64,000 bases of DNA from assembly GCF_036014215.1 (NCBI RefSeq), contig NZ_CP107921.1:4584001-4648000 (forward strand). Direction: 5' to 3'. The stretch's first letter is position 1. Every line of letters starts with the position of its first letter. Shown piece by piece: positions 10,532 through 19,108 of the stretch. The position numbers and the translations under genes are program-made. The notes below the pieces were generated by a model. The model was not told where the DNA came from. It searched no databases and worked only from the letters and a program-made list of their open reading frames with translations. The stretch is from Streptomyces sp. NBC_00440. GTDB taxonomy: Bacteria > Actinomycetota > Actinomycetes > Streptomycetales > Streptomycetaceae.

Positions 10532-11143
10532 CTACTCGGGCAGGCAGAGTTCCAGATCGGCGCGGGGCAGCACACCTTCGCTGCCGACCGCCGCCAGCAG
10601 TTCGGCGACCGGACCGCGGCCCGGCACCTCGGCCGCCGGATCCACGTCGTGCCACGGCACCAGGACGAAGGCCCGCTGGTGCGCGCGGGGGTGCGGGAGC
10701 GTCAGCACCGGGTCGTCGGAGACCACGTCCGCGTACGACAGGATGTCCACGTCGATGGTGCGGGGGCCCCAGCGCTCGTCGCGCACCCGGTCGAAGGCCT
10801 CCTCGATGGCCTGGCCGCGCTCCAGGAGCGAGTCGGGGGGCAGCGTCGTCTTCACGACGACCACCGCGTTGAAGTACGAGGGCTGCGAGCCGGGGTCGAC
10901 GCCCCAGGGCTCCGTCTCGTACACCGGGGAGACAGCCTTGACCCGCAGACCCGGGGTGTCCTCCAGGGCGTCGATGGCGCCCTGGAGGGTCTCCAGGCGG
11001 TTGCCGAGGTTGGCGCCGAGGGAGATCACGGCCCGTTTCGGATTGGACAGCGTCACATCGGCCGCATCGACCTGGGCGACCACGGAGGCCGGTACCGGCT
11101 GTACGGTCGGGTCGCTCTGCGGCTCGCTGGGATACACGGTCAT
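10532..11143 (-). CDS. folK: 2-amino-4-hydroxy-6-hydroxymethyldihydropteridine pyrophosphokinase
   Basis: HPPK transfers pyrophosphate from ATP to 6-hydroxymethyl-dihydropterin, giving the DHPS substrate. The motifs SLGANLGNR, PVYETEPWG and RWGPRTIDVDIL (the HPPK signature) are all present, and the C-terminal PHPRAHQRAFVLVPW matches the family. The start ATG 11143 overlaps the folB stop as ATGA, which indicates translational coupling. There is an N-terminal extension of about 35 residues before the conserved RAVISLGANLG. Confidence 0.95.
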   Translation of the reverse strand: MTVYPSEPQSDPTVQPVPASVVAQVDAADVTLSNPKRAVISLGANLGNRLETLQGAIDALEDTPGLRVKAVSPVYETEPWGVDPGSQPSYFNAVVVVKTTLPPDSLLERGQAIEEAFDRVRDERWGPRTIDVDILSYADVVSDDPVLTLPHPRAHQRAFVLVPWHDVDPAAEVPGRGPVAELLAAVGSEGVLPRADLELCLPE

Positions 11144-11499
11144 ACTCGGCTCCGGATGATGGTGATGGTCACGTCGTCGAAGGGGACGGTGATCGGGGCA
11201 TCCGGCTTGTGCACGATCACCTCGACCTCCTCGACGCCTTCGTGCTTGAGGCACTGCTGGGCGATCCGCTCCGCCAGGGTCTCGATCAGATCGACCGGTT
11301 CACCCCGGACGACGTCGACGACCTCCTCCGCCACCACCCCGTAGTGCACGGTCTTCGTCAGGTCGTCGTCAGCCGCCGCGGGCCGGGTGTCGAGGCCGAG
11401 CACCAGATCCACGATGAAGGTCTGGCCCTCCGCGCGTTCCTTCGGGAAGACGCCATGGTTCCCACGGGCCTTGAGGCCGCGCAGCGCGACACGATCCAC
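11140..11499 (-). CDS. folB: Dihydroneopterin aldolase
   Basis: Converts 7,8-dihydroneopterin to 6-hydroxymethyl-dihydropterin plus glycolaldehyde. The 119-residue product has the family pattern: LRGLKARGNHGVFPKERAEGQ, HYGVVAEEV, LIETLAERIA and VIVHKPDAPI. I chose GTG 11499 over the longer frame to 11595, because AGGAG lies eight nucleotides upstream and this start yields the usual VDRVALRG N-terminus. The stop overlaps the folK start. Confidence 0.94.
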   Translation of the reverse strand: MDRVALRGLKARGNHGVFPKERAEGQTFIVDLVLGLDTRPAAADDDLTKTVHYGVVAEEVVDVVRGEPVDLIETLAERIAQQCLKHEGVEEVEVIVHKPDAPITVPFDDVTITIIRSRV

Positions 11500-11688
11500 G
11501 CGAATCACTCCTGCTGTTCGTCGGTAGGCGGGCCGGCGCCGAATGCGGTCGGCGCGGCCCACATATTCGAATCTACCTGCGGCTACCGACAGCACCCCGC
11601 CACGGGGGCTGTGGTCATGGTTCCGGGTGGGTGATATTCGCCCCTACCCCCGACTGCGGGAATGAACCCTGCGGAGGGCACAACCCAC

Positions 11689-12159
11689 TCAGGCGGGTGC
11701 CTCGTCGCCCTCGGACGTACCCTCGCCACCTTCGCCCTCGCCCGTATCGGCGAGCACGGGCGAGCCGTGGTGGGACCAGAGCTTCCAGCCGTCGGGCGTC
11801 CTGCGAAAGGTGTTGGTGGCGACCACGAGCTGTCCGACCAGCGGGCCCAGCTCACCGGCCTCCTCGGCCGGACCGCCGCTGAGGATGTTCTCGGTGCAGG
11901 TGACCAGGGCGGTGTCGTCGGCGACGTTGACCACCACATCGGTCAGGAAGAACTGGATGTACTCGGTGTTCGCCATGATCAGCGCGTACGACCTGAGCAC
12001 GTCACCGCGCCCCGAGAGCACCGGCCAGCCCGGGTGGACGCAGGAGATCTCGTCCTCCAGCCAGAGCGTGGAAAGGACGTCGAAGTCGCCCCGCTCCATC
12101 GTCTCGTAGAAGGCCGTGTTGGCGAGCTCGACCTCTTCCACGTCGGTGGCCGCCGTCAT
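11689..12159 (-). CDS. NTF2-like (SnoaL-like) protein
   Basis: A 156-aa protein of the nuclear-transport-factor-2-like fold: ELANTAFYETMERGDFDVLSTLW, then VHPGWPVLSGRGDVL, and TNTFRRTPDGWKLWSHHGS at the C-terminal strand. The last ~20 residues are an acidic Gly/Glu tail. Its start overlaps the folP stop (ATGA, 12156-12159), so it is coupled to folate synthesis. The family has no established enzymatic role here. Members of this fold bind small ligands, so a pterin-related role is possible but is only inferred from position. Confidence 0.8.
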   Translation of the reverse strand: MTAATDVEEVELANTAFYETMERGDFDVLSTLWLEDEISCVHPGWPVLSGRGDVLRSYALIMANTEYIQFFLTDVVVNVADDTALVTCTENILSGGPAEEAGELGPLVGQLVVATNTFRRTPDGWKLWSHHGSPVLADTGEGEGGEGTSEGDEAPA

Positions 12160-13016
12160 GCGGCACCCTCGATGGCGCGGGCCACGCGGACCGCGTCGGC
12201 CGTGGCCCGTACCTCATGGACCCGGACGGCCCAGGCACCGGCGTGAGCGGCGAGCGCGGAGACCGCGGCGGTGGCGGCGTCCCGCTCGCGGGCGGGCGGC
12301 GGGGCCGCGCCCTCCCGGGCCAGTACCCGGCCGAGGAAACGTTTGCGGGAGGCGGCGACCAGCAGCGGGTGGCCGAGCGCGCGGAGCTCCGCCAGGTGGG
12401 CCACGAGCGCCAGGTCGTGCTCGGCGTCCTTGGCGAAGCCGAGGCCGGGGTCGACCACGATCCTCTCGGGTGCGATGCCTCCGGCGACCGCCGCGTCCAC
12501 CCGGGCGCGCACCTCGGCGACGACCTCGGCGACCACGTCCGCGTAGACGGCGCGTCCGGCCATCGACTCGCTGAACCCGCGCCAGTGCATCACCACGAAC
12601 GGCGCTCCGGCCGCGGCGACCACCGGGACCATGGCGGGGTCGGCGAGCCCGCCGCTGACGTCGTTGACCAGGACGGCACCGGCCTCGACCGCCTGCTCGG
12701 CGACGGCGGCGCGCATGGTGTCGACGGAGACGGTGACGCCCTCGGAGACCAGCCCCCGTACGACCGGGACGACCCGGCGCAGCTCTTCACCGGCGTCGAC
12801 ACGGCTGGCGCCCGGGCGGGTGGACTCACCGCCCACGTCGACCAGGTCGGCGCCCTGCGCCACCAGGTCGAGGCCGTGCTTGACGGCGGCGTTGGTGTCG
12901 AACCAGCGACCGCCGTCGGAGAAGGAGTCGGGCGTCACATTGACGACACCCATGACCGCGCAGCGGTCCCACTCCGGCAGCCCTGCCACCCGGCCCCGCC
13001 CGTGCAACGTACTCAT
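12156..13016 (-). CDS. folP: Dihydropteroate synthase
   Basis: Condenses 6-hydroxymethyl-dihydropterin pyrophosphate with p-aminobenzoate; the sulfonamide target. TIM-barrel enzyme of 286 aa with signature MGVVNVTPDSFSDGG near residue 22, DVGGESTRPGA (pterin/pABA loop), VNDVSGG, DPGLGFAKDAEHDL and the C-terminal RVHEVRATADAVRV. It is first in a minus-strand run folP, NTF2-like, folB, folK, DUF3180. Length and motifs are normal. Confidence 0.96.
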   Translation of the reverse strand: MSTLHGRGRVAGLPEWDRCAVMGVVNVTPDSFSDGGRWFDTNAAVKHGLDLVAQGADLVDVGGESTRPGASRVDAGEELRRVVPVVRGLVSEGVTVSVDTMRAAVAEQAVEAGAVLVNDVSGGLADPAMVPVVAAAGAPFVVMHWRGFSESMAGRAVYADVVAEVVAEVRARVDAAVAGGIAPERIVVDPGLGFAKDAEHDLALVAHLAELRALGHPLLVAASRKRFLGRVLAREGAAPPPARERDAATAAVSALAAHAGAWAVRVHEVRATADAVRVARAIEGAA

Positions 13017-13185
13017 ACCCCCAGCCTAGGGCCTTTTTTGCGGCTCAGATCTGGCCTGGACGCCGGATGCCGTACGGGCGGGGAGGCGGACTGCGGGACC
13101 GGGGCGGGGCCGGGGCGAGGCGGTGGGCCGGGCCGCGTGCCTCCGGGCGGGTGATCGCGGGGGTGGCCGCGGGCCCCGGGCCGCG

Positions 13186-15078
13186 TTACGCCGCCCGGGC
13201 CCCGCTCTCGCCGTTCGCGCCCTTGAGGTGGGTGCACGGACGGTCCGCCACCCGTCCGCGCCGTGCGAACGGCCACGGCAGGCCCAGATTGACGAAGCCC
13301 TCGGCCTGCATCGCCGCGAAACCGATGCGCGGCAGGTCGCCGGTGTTGCGGAAGACCACGAAGCGCGGCTCCCAGCGCGGCTGGAACTTCGCGTTGAACT
13401 TGTACAGCGACTCGATCTGGAACCAGCGGGAGAGGAAGACCAGCAGCCCCCGCCAGCCCCGCAGGACCGGACCCGCACCGATCTTCTCGCCGCGGGCCAG
13501 CGCAGAGCGGAACATCGCGAAGTTGAGCGAGACCCGCTCGACGCCGAGCCCGGGGGATGCCTCCAGGGCCGCGACGATCAGCAGCTCGTTCATGCCGGGG
13601 TCGGCGGCGCGGTCGCGGCGCATCAGCTCCAGAGACATGCCGTCCTTGCCCCACGGCACGAAGTGGATGATCGCCTTCAGGTCGCCGAACGGGGACTCGG
13701 GCCCGTCGGCCTTGTGGGCGGTCGCGATGACGCAGTCCCCGTCGCCGGGATCGCCGATCCGGCCGAGCGCCATCGAGAAGCCGCGTTCGGTGTCCGTACC
13801 GCGCCAGGCCGCCGCGGCCGCCCTGATCCGCTCCAGCTCGACCTCGCCCACGTCACGGACGCGCCGGACCCGCGTCTCGTAGCCACCGCGCTCGATGCGC
13901 TTCACCATCTGGCGTACGTTGCGCATCGCCCGCCCGGCGAGGGAGAAATCCACGACATCCACCACCGCCTCGTCCCCGAGTTCCAGCGCGTCAAGACCGG
14001 TCTCACGGGTCCAGACCTCACCGCCGGTCTCGCTGCACCCCATCACCGCGGGGGTCCAGGAGTGCAGCTTGGCCTCGTCCATGAAGCGTTCGATCGCACC
14101 GGGCCACGCCTCGACGTCGCCGATGGGGTCACCGCTGGCGAGCATCACCCCGGAGACGACCCGGTAGCAGACGGCCGCCTTGCCGCTCGGGGAGAAGACG
14201 ACGCCCTTGTCGCGGCGGAGCGCGAAGTGGCCGAGCGAGTCGCGTCCGCCGTGTTTCGCCAGCAGGGCCCGCAGCTGCTTCTCGTCCTCGTCGGTGAGGC
14301 GCGCCGCCGGGTGTTCGGGCCGGAAGGCCAGATAGATGGTGGTGACGGCGGTGAGCAGCCCCAGGGAGCCGAGCGAGTAGGCGACCGTCCAGGAGGTGTT
14401 GCCCTGGTACTCGACCGGGCCCTCGAAGCCGAACAGCCCGAACAGCACGTGCTGGAGGCGGTCGGCGATGCTGGGGCTGCCGACGACCCGGCCGGGGTGG
14501 ACGCTGACGATGACCAGGCCGAGGCCCAGCGATCCCGCGCCGAGCAGCACGAAGTTGGCGAGCGCCTTCCACCGGCTGCGCGGGTCGGGCAGCGCCTCGA
14601 ACTCGGAGCGGTGGCGTACGACCAGGGTCAGCAGCACCAGCGAGATCAGCACCCCGACGATCGAGTGCCGGTAGCCGAACTCCGCCACGGCGCCGATCGG
14701 AAGCAGCACCACGGCTGCCCGCCAGGCCCTGCGTTTACGGCGTTTGAGGCCATGGGCGAGGAGCAGCAGGAGCACCCCCACGCAGAGCGCGAGCGCCGCG
14801 GTGAACGGCCCCAGCGCACCGGGCAGCACCTCCGCGACGGTATGCATCCGGCTGTGCCGGAACCGGGGGAACGCCCCGCCGGCGATGTCGAGCAGGCCGA
14901 CGACCGCACAGGCCGTCCCGACCAGGGAGGGGACGGTCTCGGGGCGGGGGCCCCGGAAGATCCGTCGGACACTCTTCGGAACCATTACCGACTTTTCCCC
15001 ATCTACCGGCACAGACATCGCTTCCCACGGCTCCACAAGAGGTTCTGTGTCCGCCGATCGCCGAAGTCGGCGCAGCAT
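13186..15078 (-). CDS. Phosphatidylglycerol lysyltransferase domain membrane protein (MprF/LysX-type, DUF2156)
   Basis: Predicted aminoacyl-phosphatidylglycerol synthase, which moves an amino acid from aminoacyl-tRNA to membrane lipid and lowers envelope negative charge. The N-terminal half has about six TM helices (roughly residues 50-240). The C-terminal ~330 residues are the MprF catalytic fold, with LRRDKGVVFSPSGKAAVCYRV, SGDPIGD and the NELLIVAALE segment. Unlike mycobacterial LysX it carries no fused lysyl-tRNA synthetase domain. It is divergent from a membrane-anchored esterase. The start is taken as the first codon of the open frame; residues before MSVPVDGEKS may not be translated. 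Lipid and amino-acid specificity unknown. Confidence 0.82.
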   Translation of the reverse strand: MLRRLRRSADTEPLVEPWEAMSVPVDGEKSVMVPKSVRRIFRGPRPETVPSLVGTACAVVGLLDIAGGAFPRFRHSRMHTVAEVLPGALGPFTAALALCVGVLLLLLAHGLKRRKRRAWRAAVVLLPIGAVAEFGYRHSIVGVLISLVLLTLVVRHRSEFEALPDPRSRWKALANFVLLGAGSLGLGLVIVSVHPGRVVGSPSIADRLQHVLFGLFGFEGPVEYQGNTSWTVAYSLGSLGLLTAVTTIYLAFRPEHPAARLTDEDEKQLRALLAKHGGRDSLGHFALRRDKGVVFSPSGKAAVCYRVVSGVMLASGDPIGDVEAWPGAIERFMDEAKLHSWTPAVMGCSETGGEVWTRETGLDALELGDEAVVDVVDFSLAGRAMRNVRQMVKRIERGGYETRVRRVRDVGEVELERIRAAAAAWRGTDTERGFSMALGRIGDPGDGDCVIATAHKADGPESPFGDLKAIIHFVPWGKDGMSLELMRRDRAADPGMNELLIVAALEASPGLGVERVSLNFAMFRSALARGEKIGAGPVLRGWRGLLVFLSRWFQIESLYKFNAKFQPRWEPRFVVFRNTGDLPRIGFAAMQAEGFVNLGLPWPFARRGRVADRPCTHLKGANGESGARAA

Positions 15079-15169
15079 CCGGACATTTTGTGTCCTCTAG
15101 GACGGCAATTACGGGGCGCGGGTTCATCCGTCACCCGGAAAAATCTCTCCCCAGAAAGCTCGGCTCCTC

Positions 15170-16282
15170 ATGGGTCTCACCAGCCACAAGGTTCTGGCGC
15201 TCGCCGCACTGCTGGCCATCGCCCTGTTCGCCGCGACGATCTGGCTCTGGCCACGGCTCGCGCGGCGCAGCGGCCGCGCGGTGGCCGGACGGGTCGGCCT
15301 GTTCCTCGCCACCCAGCTGGCGGTCTTCGTCACGGTCGGGCTCATCGCCAACAACTCCTTCCTCTTCTACGGGTCGTGGGCCGACCTCTTCGGCCAGGAG
15401 CAGACGCCGGGCGTGGTCGTCGACCACGACGCGGGCAGCCGTGACGTCCGGGTCGTGGCGAGGAAGGGCCTGGACGTCCCCGGCGGCACCAAGCCGGAGC
15501 TCGCCGGGCAGATACAGAAGGTCGTGATCCAGGGCCGTACGTCGAAGATAGCCAGCTCCGCCTACGTCTATCTGCCGCCGCAGTATTTCCAGCGGGCGTA
15601 CATGAAGCGAACTTTCCCGGCGGCCGTGGTGCTCACCGGTTACCCGGGCACGGCGGAGAACCTGATCCACGGTCTGCACTACCCGAGGACGGAGTTCGAC
15701 CAGCTGAAGGCCGGGAAGATGCGGCCGATGGTGCTGGTGATGCTGCGGCCGACGGTCGCCCCGCCGCGGGACACCGAGTGCGTGGACATAAAGGGCGGAC
15801 CGCAGAGCGAGACGTTCTTCGCGAAGGACCTGCCGGGCGCCGTCAGGGCCGCGTACCGGGTCGGGCCCGGGCCCGGGAACTGGGGCTCCATAGGGGACTC
15901 GACGGGCGGTTACTGCGCCCTGAAACTGGCGGTCCACCACCCGGGTGTGTACGGGGCGGGGGCCGGGCTCTCCGCGTACTACCGCGCGGCCGAGGACCCG
16001 ACGACGGGCGACCTCTTCCAGGGCAACGGCCTTGAGCGGCGGCGCGCGGATCTGACGTGGAGCCTGGAGCACCGGCCTGCCCCGGCCACCTCGCTCCTGG
16101 TGACCACCAGCAAGAAGGGCGAGGGGAACTACCGCAGCACGATGCGGTTCATGGACAAGGTGAAGCCGCCCACCCGGCTCTCGTCGATCACCCTGACCAG
16201 CGGTGGGCACAACTTCAACACCTGGCGCCGCGAGATCCCCGCGGGCATGGTGTGGCTGAGCCAGCGGCTCACCGGCCGCTGA
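15170..16282 (+). CDS. Membrane-anchored alpha/beta hydrolase, esterase D / antigen-85-like
   Basis: Exported esterase of the PF00756-like alpha/beta hydrolase superfamily, 370 aa. Two TM helices (residues about 8-26 and 42-63) anchor it. The nucleophile elbow is GDSTGGYCALKL near residue 243, and the catalytic His is likely in TSGGHNFNTWRRE. Family-like text includes YVYLPPQYFQ and FPAAVVLTGYPG. It is divergent from the MprF-like gene, suggesting a shared envelope role, and its 3' end overlaps the convergent ABC ATPase gene by 14 bp. Substrate unknown. Confidence 0.82.
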   Translation: MGLTSHKVLALAALLAIALFAATIWLWPRLARRSGRAVAGRVGLFLATQLAVFVTVGLIANNSFLFYGSWADLFGQEQTPGVVVDHDAGSRDVRVVARKGLDVPGGTKPELAGQIQKVVIQGRTSKIASSAYVYLPPQYFQRAYMKRTFPAAVVLTGYPGTAENLIHGLHYPRTEFDQLKAGKMRPMVLVMLRPTVAPPRDTECVDIKGGPQSETFFAKDLPGAVRAAYRVGPGPGNWGSIGDSTGGYCALKLAVHHPGVYGAGAGLSAYYRAAEDPTTGDLFQGNGLERRRADLTWSLEHRPAPATSLLVTTSKKGEGNYRSTMRFMDKVKPPTRLSSITLTSGGHNFNTWRREIPAGMVWLSQRLTGR

Positions 16283-17414
16283 CGGTGTCCAGCTCCACTT
16301 CGTCGCGCGGGATGTCCCGGGCGTCGGCCGCGGTGGAGCGGCGCAGCGCCTCGTGCAGCCGGGCCGGGGTCAGCACGCCCAGGAAGCGGCCGGCGCCGGC
16401 CTCGTCGATCACCGCGATCCACCCGGCGTCGTGCTGGAGCATCGTGGCGAACGCCTGCTTGAGCGAGGCCCCGACGGGCAGCCGGGCCTCCATGCGGCGG
16501 GCGTGTTCGCGCACCGTCCCCCTGGCGGTGGCGGCCTGCCCCGCGGAGATCCAGCCGTGCAGATTCTCGTCCCGGTCCAGGACGACCGCCCAGCCCGGGA
16601 GCGTGGCGGGCAGCGGATCGTCGAGGTGTACCACCGGGGGCTGTTCCAGGTCGCCGGGCTCGATCGGGGTGACGGAGAGCCGCTTGAGGCCGCGGTCGGC
16701 GCCGACGAAGTCCGCCACGTAGGGGGTGGCGGGGGCGCCGAGTACGGCGGCCGGGGCGTCGAACTGCTCGATCGTGCCCTGCCCGTACACCGCGATGCGG
16801 TCGCCGAGCCGGACCGCCTCCTCGATGTCATGGGTGACGAAGAGGACGGTCTTGCGGACGGACTTCTGGAGCGCGAGGAACTCGTTCTGGAGGTGTTCGC
16901 GCACGACCGGGTCGACCGCGCCGAACGGCTCGTCCATCAGCAGTACGGGCGGGTCGGCCGCCAGCGCCCTCGCCACGCCCACCCGCTGGCGCTGGCCGCC
17001 GGAGAGCTGCTCGGGGTAGCGGCCGCCGTGGACGGACGGGTCGAGACCCACCAGTTCGAGGAGTTCGGCGGCCCTGGCGCGGGCGGCGGAGCGCTTGATG
17101 CCCAGCAGGTGCGGGACCGTCGCGGTGTTGTCCAGCACCGTCTTGTGCGGGAAGAGGCCGACCTGCTGGATCACATAGCCGATACGGCGGCGGAGTTCGA
17201 CGGGGTTGGTGGCGGATATGTCGTCCCCGTCGACGAATATCCGGCCGCCGGTCGGCTCGATGAGCCGGTTGACCATCTTCATCGTGGTGGTCTTCCCGCA
17301 GCCGGACGGGCCGACGAGCGTGACCAGTTCACCTTCGGCGACCTCGAAGGAGAGGTTGTCGACGGCGGTCGTGCCGTCGGCGTACCGCTTGGTGACGTTT
17401 TCGAATCGGATCAT
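16269..17414 (-). CDS. Glycine betaine/carnitine/choline ABC transporter ATP-binding protein (OpuCA-like)
   Basis: ATPase of a compatible-solute importer. Walker A is VGPSGCGKTTTMKMV, the signature is LSGGQRQRVGVARAL, Walker B is VLLMDEPFGAVDP, and the H-loop is FVTHDIEEA. The C-terminal ~130 residues hold a CBS-like pair (GWISAGQAATARGTV, FATMLQHDAGWIAVIDEAGAGRFLGVLTP), which in OpuA-type systems senses ionic strength. ATG 17414 has GGGGA upstream. It is divergent from the two permeases and the lipoprotein on the plus strand. Solute specificity inferred. Confidence 0.92.
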   Translation of the reverse strand: MIRFENVTKRYADGTTAVDNLSFEVAEGELVTLVGPSGCGKTTTMKMVNRLIEPTGGRIFVDGDDISATNPVELRRRIGYVIQQVGLFPHKTVLDNTATVPHLLGIKRSAARARAAELLELVGLDPSVHGGRYPEQLSGGQRQRVGVARALAADPPVLLMDEPFGAVDPVVREHLQNEFLALQKSVRKTVLFVTHDIEEAVRLGDRIAVYGQGTIEQFDAPAAVLGAPATPYVADFVGADRGLKRLSVTPIEPGDLEQPPVVHLDDPLPATLPGWAVVLDRDENLHGWISAGQAATARGTVREHARRMEARLPVGASLKQAFATMLQHDAGWIAVIDEAGAGRFLGVLTPARLHEALRRSTAADARDIPRDEVELDTVSGR

Positions 17415-17585
17415 GATTCCCCATTGTGACGGGCCGGTTGTGAAGGCCATGTTGCTGCAGTGCGACGGATCCCGGCATTGTCAGTGGCCGGGGATAGGGT
17501 CGCCACTGAGTTGAGGAAACCGATGGGGGCCGGACGACGGGTCCTGTCGGGCCGGAGCGCGGCGGGGGCCGGGAGGCGGGGCGCG

Positions 17586-18287
17586 ATGAGCGGGCAGAAC
17601 TGCATGGTGAGGAACGACTGGCTCTGCTGGGACTACGTCACATCCCGCAGCCAGGAGCTGACCGACGCGACCGTCCAGCACATCTGGATCACCGCGGTGT
17701 CGGTGGCGATAGGGCTGGTGGTGGCCCTGCCGCTGGCGTTGCTTGCGCGCCGCGGACGGGTGTTCGCGGGGCCGGTGCTCGGGCTGACGACCGTGCTCTA
17801 CACGGTGCCGTCGCTGGCGATGTTCTCGCTGCTGCTGCCGTGGTTCGGCCTGTCGGCCGCCCTGGTCGTCACCGGCCTGGTGCTCTACTCGCTGACCATC
17901 CTCGTACGGAACATCATGGCCGGTCTCGCCGCGGTCCCCGAGGACGCGCGGGAGGCGGCGCGGGGGATGGGGTACGGACCGGTCAGGCTGCTCTGGGAGG
18001 TCGAACTGCCGCTGGCGCTGCCCGCGTTGTTCGCCGGTCTGCGGATCGCCACGGTCTCCACGGTCGCGCTGACGACGGTCGGCTCGATCGTCGGCAAGGG
18101 CGGGCTCGGCAATCTCATCTCGGACGCGCTGCCGACCCTCTTCAAGGCGCAGGTGCTGACCGCGTCCGTGCTCTGCGTACTGCTGGCCGTCCTGGCCGAT
18201 CTGATGCTGCTCGGCGTGCAGCGGCTGCTCACGCCCTGGACCCGAATACGGACGCCGCGAGCGGTCCGTACGGCTGAGGCGGGCTGA
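17586..18287 (+). CDS. ABC transporter permease (OpuCB-like)
   Basis: Inner-membrane permease of the compatible-solute importer, 233 aa with about five to six TM helices. The binding-protein-dependent transport loop reads EAARGMGYGPVRLLWEVELPLALP. ATG 17586 is preceded by GGGAGG; an upstream ATG at 17523 would add 21 Arg/Gly-rich residues and seems unlikely. The next permease starts 2 bp after its stop, indicating translational coupling. Confidence 0.9.
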   Translation: MSGQNCMVRNDWLCWDYVTSRSQELTDATVQHIWITAVSVAIGLVVALPLALLARRGRVFAGPVLGLTTVLYTVPSLAMFSLLLPWFGLSAALVVTGLVLYSLTILVRNIMAGLAAVPEDAREAARGMGYGPVRLLWEVELPLALPALFAGLRIATVSTVALTTVGSIVGKGGLGNLISDALPTLFKAQVLTASVLCVLLAVLADLMLLGVQRLLTPWTRIRTPRAVRTAEAG

Positions 18288-18289
18288 TC

Positions 18290-18958
18290 ATGGGTGAGTT
18301 GACCGATGCCTGGACCTGGCTGACGACGGGGTCCAACTGGTCGGGGGAGAGCGGTGCGGAGCACCGGCTCGCCGAGCATCTGACGGTCAGCGGGATCGCG
18401 TTCGCGCTGGCGTGCCTCATCGCGCTGCCGGTCGCGCTCCGGCTCGGGCACATCGGCCGGGGCGGCGCGCTGGCCGTGAACATCTCCAACGCCGGGCGCG
18501 CGATACCGACGTTCGCGGTGCTCGCGCTGCTGCTGCTGACCCCGCTGCGCTCGCACGGCGATCTGCCGACGGTGATCGCCCTGGTTCTGTTCGCGGTGCC
18601 GCCGTTGCTGACCAACGCGTACACCGGGATGCGTGAGGTGGACCGGTCGGTGGTGGAGGCGGCCCGGGGGATGGGGATGTCGGGGCGTCAGCTGTTCCTG
18701 CGGGTCGAGCTGCCGCTCGCCTATCCGCTGATCATGACCGGGCTCAGGTCGGCCGCGGTCCAGGTGATCGCCACGGCGACGCTGGCCGCGATGACCGGCG
18801 GCGGGGGCCTCGGCCGGATCATCACCGCCGGGTTCAACACGTACGACACCGCGCAGGTGGTGGCGGGCGCGCTGCTCGTCGCCGCGCTGGCGCTCGTCGT
18901 CGAGGGGCTGCTGGTGGTGGCGGACCGGCTGCTCGACCCGCGGCGCAGGGCGGCCTGA
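18290..18958 (+). CDS. ABC transporter permease (OpuCD-like)
   Basis: Second permease of the importer, 222 aa. It has about five TM helices and the EAA loop VVEAARGMGMSGRQLFLRVELPLAYP. The MTGGGGLGRIITAGFN segment is typical of the OpuC/ProW group. It lies 2 bp after the first permease and about 150 bp before the lipoprotein; that gap is a pyrimidine-rich stretch with a CTTCCTACGCT/TTTCCTACGCT direct repeat around 19040-19062. Confidence 0.9.
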   Translation: MGELTDAWTWLTTGSNWSGESGAEHRLAEHLTVSGIAFALACLIALPVALRLGHIGRGGALAVNISNAGRAIPTFAVLALLLLTPLRSHGDLPTVIALVLFAVPPLLTNAYTGMREVDRSVVEAARGMGMSGRQLFLRVELPLAYPLIMTGLRSAAVQVIATATLAAMTGGGGLGRIITAGFNTYDTAQVVAGALLVAALALVVEGLLVVADRLLDPRRRAA

Positions 18959-19108
18959 GGGCGGCCCGCGTCCGCTGCGTTGCTGCTGCGTCTGCCGGCG
19001 CTGGTGCTTCTGCTCAAGCTGCTGCTTCTGCCTTCTCTGCTTCCTACGCTTTCCTACGCTGAATTTCTCGAAACGTTCTTCAATCACCTGTCACTTGGAG
19101 TGGACCTC

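Noticed and set aside
13123..15444. 773-codon plus-strand frame
   Set aside because: Antisense to the MprF-like gene, with His/Arg/Asp-rich composition and no domain.
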